Part shown: positions 33,224 through 37,627 of the stretch, one piece after another | How the letters are laid out: every line of letters begins with the position of its first letter | Numbering within the stretch: the first letter of the stretch is position 1 | Assembly: GCA_002733995.1 (NCBI GenBank) | Contig: NVXR01000042.1 | Span: 1-37,627, forward strand | Length of the DNA stretch: 37,627 bases | From: Desulfotalea sp. | GTDB taxonomy: Bacteria; Desulfobacterota; Desulfobulbia; Desulfobulbales; Desulfocapsaceae | Direction: 5' to 3' | Position numbers and translations under genes: made by a program | Notes under the pieces: generated by a model | Told to the model about the DNA's origin: nothing | Seen by the model: the letters and a program-made list of their open reading frames with translations, nothing else | The model's database searches: none

Positions 33224-35416
33224 TTAGCTCTCTTTAGCACGTGAAGATGCACAATATTTTAGTCCAACTGTTGCTCTCTGTAGCACGGAAGGCTCAAGAG
33301 CGTTCTGCTTCAGAACCTTTACAAACCAACCTTCAGCTCTTGTGACAAGGGATTCCTGTAGATATCCCTCACCCATCAACAGTTGAGCGTATGATTTAAT
33401 AACAGTTCGCTTCATACATCTTTTCAACAACTTACGAGACTGTTCACAGTCACCAATGGACATATATGTTTCAGCAAGATACATCTTATATTCAACATTA
33501 TCCGGATCAAGCTCTACACTCTTTTTACATAAAGACAGCGCAATATCTACGCCCTCTTTTTCTTGTAAATACAACCTACCGAGTAAACTCATCGCCCTGT
33601 CGTCAAAACAGTCAAAACGTAACGCACGCTCTAGGGCTTTTATGGCGGGACGAGTATCGCCCAGACGAAAATGACTCAAGCCAAGGTAATAATAAACCTT
33701 TCCAGCCCCAGAGCTGTCCCCCTCATTCTCCAACCAACTTTCTATGTGTTTAATTGCTGCTTGGTACAAGCCCGTTTCGCAAGATAGTATGCCAAGCTGT
33801 AATTTTAGATCATTAATAAAATGCGGCTCTACATCTTCTGCCAGACGAACATCAAAGGCCTTACCAAGAAATTCGACAGCTTCATTCTTCTGTCCCTGGG
33901 ATTGCATTGATAAGCCTATATTATATAGGGCCATGAAATTGTCCTGTTCAATAGCCAGCCCATTCCTAAAACATTCGTCCGCCTGTTTTGTGCGGTTCAT
34001 CATCGCCAGGGTGACGCCAAGACTGTTGTAAAGGTTGACATCGCCAGCACAACATTTCAGCCCTCTTCTGTATTCCCGGATCGCAAGGGTAAAATCCCCA
34101 TCTCCAAAATAAACATCACCACTGATATTGAGGGTAACCTGATCAAAGACAGCAAGACTTGAAGGCCCGAAAAAGGAGGCATGCAAAAGTGCCTTTTTAC
34201 AACAAAAAGGCGTTTCTGACTTTCTGATATCCGCAAACGGATAATAGGTTATTCCTGCGGATATATGGATGGATTTTTCGCTGTCTGCAACCTTAGTTAA
34301 GATATCCTCCACCCAATTTTCCGCATCGCGACATCTAGCCGTTGGATAAAGCACATACAATTCTGTCCCCACGGCGACCTTTCTATATTCACTGACGAAT
34401 GGCTCTATTAGCTCAGTCGCCACACTTAACTCATTATCTCCACTAAATAAAACAAGGGCAAACGACGACAACCTGCGCGTCCACCGGCCTATAATTCGTC
34501 CAAGGGCTGGTTCAGGGGGAGCAAGCTGTTGATTTTCAGGAAACGCGAGCCTTTTGTATTCGCAAAAGCTAAACGGACCACGTTTTGAGGCCCTATGCAA
34601 AGCTGTCCAGGCCTCATCAAGCAAACTGAGGCCAACCTCTGTCCCTGTACGGACCTCACCACCTAACTGTGTTGTGCTTGACCCAATGTGAACACACGGG
34701 CAAGCGGATTTTTTCAGGTAGGCAACAAGACTTGCTTCAAATGTAGATGCCTCTTTAGCCTCGCCTTGCTGTAGCACCAGAGCAAAGGTGTTATGACAAA
34801 GGTAGTGTAGAATTGATCGCCCACGTATAAAGGTTTTCAAGAGGGATACACACCGATGTGTGTATTTCATACTATATTTAAGGGATGTGGATACCGGAGG
34901 AAGTTCAACCAATGCCAGCAACAAGTTATTGTGAGAACTACCTGAATCAAGCAGAGAATGTAGATTTGCAAGGTTTAACAGTCCTGTCTGTACATCGACC
35001 CGGGCCTGCTTAAGTAAATGAAACTCCCTTTCTACCAATTCGACTTTCTCGTCAAGCCAGGTCTTGCTCATTTTCTGCAACAACAAAGGGTCGGCACCGG
35101 AGAGCACTGCCACAACAACCTCCCCCTCGGCCGCCGGGCAGGCAAGAAAAACATATCCCTTATATATAAGGTGAGGTCTCTCCCCGTCCTTTAGGGCACG
35201 AAAATTTTCTATCACGAGTGTATCTTCAACAAACTCAGCGCAGGAGTTGATAAAAGACTCTTCCTTTGCAAAAAATTCAATTTTTTTAAGCGTTGGGATA
35301 TGTCTTAATAGTATTTCAGCAAAACTCGTAGAAAAAACAGCATAATCAGCAACAAGCAACTCCCCATTACCAAAAGACAGCGGGAATTTTTCAATCACCT
35401 TAGACCTCACTTTCAA
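33224..35416 (-). CDS. Tandem degenerate GGDEF-like domains with C-terminal TPR repeats, 730 aa
   Basis: Residues 1-150 are a mixed domain with no match I recognise. From about 155 the DVQTGLLNLANLHSLLDS stretch mimics the D-x-L-T-G-L-x-N-R entry of a GGDEF domain, and near 290 LLDEAWTALHRASKRGPFSFCEY mimics its exit. A second copy seems to end with HISAGITYYPFADIRK and KKALLHASFFGPSSLAVFD (about 400-450). Neither copy has a GGDEF active site or I-site, so neither should make c-di-GMP. From about 460 to 710 at least five TPR units follow (for example DVNLYNSLGVTLAMMN, FMALYNIGLSMQSQGQ, GKVYYYLGLSHFRLGD). It overlaps selA by 17 bases. A scaffold or c-di-GMP-independent regulator is inferred. 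Confidence 0.7.
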   Translation of the reverse strand: MKVRSKVIEKFPLSFGNGELLVADYAVFSTSFAEILLRHIPTLKKIEFFAKEESFINSCAEFVEDTLVIENFRALKDGERPHLIYKGYVFLACPAAEGEVVVAVLSGADPLLLQKMSKTWLDEKVELVEREFHLLKQARVDVQTGLLNLANLHSLLDSGSSHNNLLLALVELPPVSTSLKYSMKYTHRCVSLLKTFIRGRSILHYLCHNTFALVLQQGEAKEASTFEASLVAYLKKSACPCVHIGSSTTQLGGEVRTGTEVGLSLLDEAWTALHRASKRGPFSFCEYKRLAFPENQQLAPPEPALGRIIGRWTRRLSSFALVLFSGDNELSVATELIEPFVSEYRKVAVGTELYVLYPTARCRDAENWVEDILTKVADSEKSIHISAGITYYPFADIRKSETPFCCKKALLHASFFGPSSLAVFDQVTLNISGDVYFGDGDFTLAIREYRRGLKCCAGDVNLYNSLGVTLAMMNRTKQADECFRNGLAIEQDNFMALYNIGLSMQSQGQKNEAVEFLGKAFDVRLAEDVEPHFINDLKLQLGILSCETGLYQAAIKHIESWLENEGDSSGAGKVYYYLGLSHFRLGDTRPAIKALERALRFDCFDDRAMSLLGRLYLQEKEGVDIALSLCKKSVELDPDNVEYKMYLAETYMSIGDCEQSRKLLKRCMKRTVIKSYAQLLMGEGYLQESLVTRAEGWFVKVLKQNALEPSVLQRATVGLKYCASSRAKES

Positions 35417-36803
35417 AAAATTGTATTAACAGTGCAGCAAGTTGACCTACCTCACGATCTTGAATAGTTCGTACATCAAGAAGTAAACAGTCATTTTCAA
35501 TACGCCCAATAACGGGTGTTTTCAGTTGCCTTAAGCCTCTTTCTAGCTCAACTATCTTCATTTTAAGTGGTTGAAACTGAAGAGCCCAACTCTGCATATT
35601 AAATTCAGGCATAGCACCACCACCAACCTTCGACAGAGTGGGGATCAATTGCAGAACACAGTCCTGGATCAATTTTGATTTAATCCTACGTAGGAGAGAT
35701 TGTGCTCGTTTCTTAACCACCTGGGCAGAAGTGGTAATCATCCTCAAAGTAGGGATGTTTTGCAGGGCTTGATCTATATCATAATATTCACGCAGGACAC
35801 TCTCAAGTGCGGCAAGGGTGAATTTATCAATACGTAAGGCACGGTTGAGTGGGTTCTTTTTAATCCTATCGATGATACTCCTATTACCGACTATTATACC
35901 GGCCTGGGGACCTCCAAGAAGTTTATCACCGCTAAAGGTTACGACATCTACTCCTGCTGAGACAATCTCCTGTACCGTTGGCTCTTTAGGAAAGCCGTAT
36001 CTGGAAAAGTCGATCAGACTACCGCTGCCCAAATCTTCCATGGTAGTCAGTCCCTTAGAACGCGCCAATTCAACCATTTCTTCTGCTGGCACTTCTGATG
36101 TAAAACCAATGATACGAAAGTTAGAAGTGTGTACCCGCAGGAGCATAGCTGTGTTTTCGGTTATTGCATCCTCATAATCATGCAAGTGGGTGCGATTAGT
36201 CGCCCCAACTTCAACCAGTTTTGCCCCACTTTTGTCCATAACATCAGGGATACGAAACGCTCCACCAATTTCTACGAGCTGCCCACGAGAGACAATAACC
36301 TCACGGCCCTCAGCAAGAGTATCAAGAGAGATTAAAACAGCAGCTGCATTATTATTGACGACCAGCGCAGCTTCTGCACCTGTAAGATCACAGATTATAT
36401 CCTCCACCAGACTGTAGCGACTTCCCCTTTTACCCGTTTGAAGATTAAACTCCAGATTAGAGTAGTAGCCCCCCGCCTGCACCAATTGATCTGTCATCTT
36501 CTCTGATAAGATTGATCTGCCAAGATTTGTATGAATGACGATACCCGTGCCATTAAAAATCCGTTTCAAATGGGGAGTCATTCTTCTTTCAATCTCAGCG
36601 ACAAAGAGGTTCATCCATTCTTCATCTAGAAGTGGTTCACAGTTTGAAGAGGCGAGAATAGATTTCCTCTGAACTGTAATTACATCCTGTATAGCCGATT
36701 TGATAATTGAACCTGGAGCAGTAACAGCCTCTATACATTGTACTCGGGCTATGCACTCATCTACTTTAGGAATGGCCCTAAGGCATTTATTCATGGAATC
36801 CAT
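35400..36803 (-). CDS. selA: L-seryl-tRNA(Sec) selenium transferase
   Basis: PLP enzyme converting seryl-tRNA(Sec) to selenocysteinyl-tRNA(Sec) using selenophosphate; it implies selenocysteine use in this organism. The 467 residues match the bacterial decameric enzyme: IFNGTGIVIHTNLGRS, the GKRGSRYSLVEDIICDLTGAEAAL region split by a VVNNNAAAVLISL motif, and the PLP Lys294 in FSGDKLLGGPQAG. The C-terminal domain carries TPVIGRIENDCLLLDVRTI. The start may be Met1 or Met4 (MDSMNK). It is first in the selA, GGDEF/TPR, LOG, pilT run and overlaps the next gene by 17 bases. selB and the tRNA(Sec) gene are not in the window, and I saw no in-frame TGA in its neighbours. Confidence 0.95.
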   Translation of the reverse strand: MDSMNKCLRAIPKVDECIARVQCIEAVTAPGSIIKSAIQDVITVQRKSILASSNCEPLLDEEWMNLFVAEIERRMTPHLKRIFNGTGIVIHTNLGRSILSEKMTDQLVQAGGYYSNLEFNLQTGKRGSRYSLVEDIICDLTGAEAALVVNNNAAAVLISLDTLAEGREVIVSRGQLVEIGGAFRIPDVMDKSGAKLVEVGATNRTHLHDYEDAITENTAMLLRVHTSNFRIIGFTSEVPAEEMVELARSKGLTTMEDLGSGSLIDFSRYGFPKEPTVQEIVSAGVDVVTFSGDKLLGGPQAGIIVGNRSIIDRIKKNPLNRALRIDKFTLAALESVLREYYDIDQALQNIPTLRMITTSAQVVKKRAQSLLRRIKSKLIQDCVLQLIPTLSKVGGGAMPEFNMQSWALQFQPLKMKIVELERGLRQLKTPVIGRIENDCLLLDVRTIQDREVGQLAALLIQFFESEV

Positions 36804-36928
36804 ATGTATATATTATAGTAGTACGCTTGAATTAATAAGTTGATTAACTACCCAGGGCCCATAGAGCCAGATGCTGTTTTTAAAGCAATAACGATATTGT
36901 ACGCTACAAGTTTTGCAAGCAAGCCGCA

Positions 36929-36983
36929 GCAAATGATACCATCATTTGCTTACCTTAGGTGAACAAAGGTAAGCATTTCACCT
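36929..36983. repeat. Three interlocking inverted repeats upstream of selA
   Basis: GCAAATGAT/ATCATTTGC (36929-36949, 3-base loop), TGCTTACCTT/AAGGTAAGCA (36947-36956 and 36966-36975) and AGGTGAA/TTCACCT (36957-36963 and 36977-36983) are all perfect. The first and second share three bases, and the loop of the second is the left arm of the third, so the stems are mutually exclusive or form a strained pseudoknot. Confidence 0.7.
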
Positions 36984-37175
36984 CTGATAAGATCAAAAGA
37001 AGTAATTTTGTGATCTCAAAGATCAGCTTAGCCAGCATGACCAACTCCTATAAAATGCACAAAAGGAACAAGAGGACATTGGTAAATAGGCTAACTGAGT
37101 TAGAAGCTAACTTCAACCAACCTCGTACATCTGAAATGTTTACCTATATATAGTAAGGAACCAACCAGGCCCTTT

Positions 37176-37217
37176 TCATCTCTAAGATGATAGGGAAAGC
37201 TATCATCTTAGAGATGA
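37176..37217. repeat. Perfect 18-bp inverted repeat with 6-base loop
   Basis: TCATCTCTAAGATGATAG (37176-37193) and CTATCATCTTAGAGATGA (37200-37217) are exact reverse complements around GGAAAG. The stem is AT-rich and no T-run follows, so it does not look like an ordinary terminator. No flanking target duplication was recognised. Confidence 0.75.
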
Positions 37218-37627
37218 GCACTCTCAAAGAGAGTCTATCTGGCAGAACTCTGCAAGATAATGACAGATCCCCCCTACTTGACCAAAGACACAAGACTGAC
37301 CCAACACTAGAGAGCCACATGAAGTCCTGGGAAGTGTCGGGAAGTCCATCTATACTAGGGCGATTTTCGTTTGGTATAAGGCCTCCACTATATATAGTTG
37401 GTATCCAGCAGATTATTTCCAAGGCAGTTTTTAGCAACTAGTAACCAAACTACAGAGACATAGTGAAATTATTAGGCTTTTGCTGGCAGGAATACGTAAC
37501 AAAAGGAGACATATAGAGAAAATAACTGTTGACGGGACCGAAGAATCCATGTACTTTGTCGCTCGTTGTTGAGCAACACTGAAAAGCAAACAGCCTGAAC
37601 GGCACCGTTACTTTTCGAACGTTACTC

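Larger units (their letters stand above)
36804..37627. other. Right-edge region without recognisable genes
   Basis: This 824-base stretch upstream of selA contains short open frames (36959-37153 and 37187-37441 plus) without family resemblance. A second plus frame from 37435 to about 37567 (LVTKLQRHSEIIRLLLAG-like, ending VARC) looks protein-like but has no start codon, which raises the possibility of a decayed gene. Two inverted-repeat elements are listed separately. Confidence 0.4.

Noticed and set aside
35400..36803. Selenoprotein with in-frame TGA or a tRNA(Sec) near selA
   Set aside because: No frame in the neighbouring genes is interrupted by TGA in a conserved position, and no tRNA-like cloverleaf was found by eye in the flanks.
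36959..37567. Transposase or phage gene remnants at the right edge
   Set aside because: Open frames and inverted repeats raised the idea, but no DDE, HTH or integrase motif and no target duplication could be seen.

Overview
The gene content points to an anaerobic, Gram-negative deltaproteobacterium-type organism, most likely a sulfate reducer of the Desulfobulbales (Desulfotalea-like). The evidence is a class I hybrid-cluster protein, a double-cubane (HgdB/HgdC-type) gene pair, SelA for selenocysteine, KDO transferase and a TonB receptor (an LPS-bearing outer membrane), PilT and several PilZ/GGDEF proteins. The species is inferred from gene content only. Two intact rRNA-free halves of gene-dense DNA are separated by AT-rich intergenic stretches; no tRNA, rRNA, CRISPR array or intact mobile element was seen.

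Layout. 1-1188 (-): N-terminal part of a secreted protein built from 27-residue repeats, running off the left edge. 1492-1668 (-): a small membrane-anchored protein. 2149-3864 (-): NAD-type malic enzyme. 4179-7312 (-): a biotin regulon (birA, bioY, bioM, bioN) behind a BirA-type operator. 7655-10326: divergent signalling genes (STAS-like protein and GGDEF-PilZ cyclase). 10815-12430 (-): a ThiC-family gene behind a cobalamin riboswitch and terminator, best read as bzaF (5-hydroxybenzimidazole synthase) and not thiC. 12894-14705 (+): uvrC. 14856-17724 (+): lysine catabolism (alpha-aminoadipic semialdehyde dehydrogenase and lysine 6-aminotransferase) ending in a strong terminator. 18206-20602 (-): BtuB-like TonB receptor with a second cobalamin riboswitch and terminator. 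21641-23275 (-): hcp. 24132-26091 (+): activator ATPase and double-cubane cluster protein. 26329-26532 (+): decayed rhodanese. 26653-27408 (-): rsmE. 27513-31357 (+): waaA-comEC. 31404-36803 (-): selA, degenerate GGDEF/TPR protein, LOG-family protein and pilT as a tight four-gene cluster. 36804-37627: no recognisable gene, but unusually dense inverted repeats.

The most coherent story is cofactor economy. Two transcripts carry the same cobalamin riboswitch design, each followed by an intrinsic terminator: one controls a ThiC paralogue whose substrate-site motifs depart from canonical ThiC, the other an outer-membrane corrinoid receptor. Together they would let the cell tune lower-ligand synthesis and corrinoid uptake to B12 supply. 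A third cofactor circuit, biotin, is wired through BirA. I found no wholly new multi-gene system that I can defend. The least explained items are the structured leader upstream of the bzaF riboswitch, the nested inverted repeats upstream of selA, the degenerate GGDEF-TPR protein inside the selA operon, the orphan double-cubane pair and the 27-residue-repeat exoprotein.
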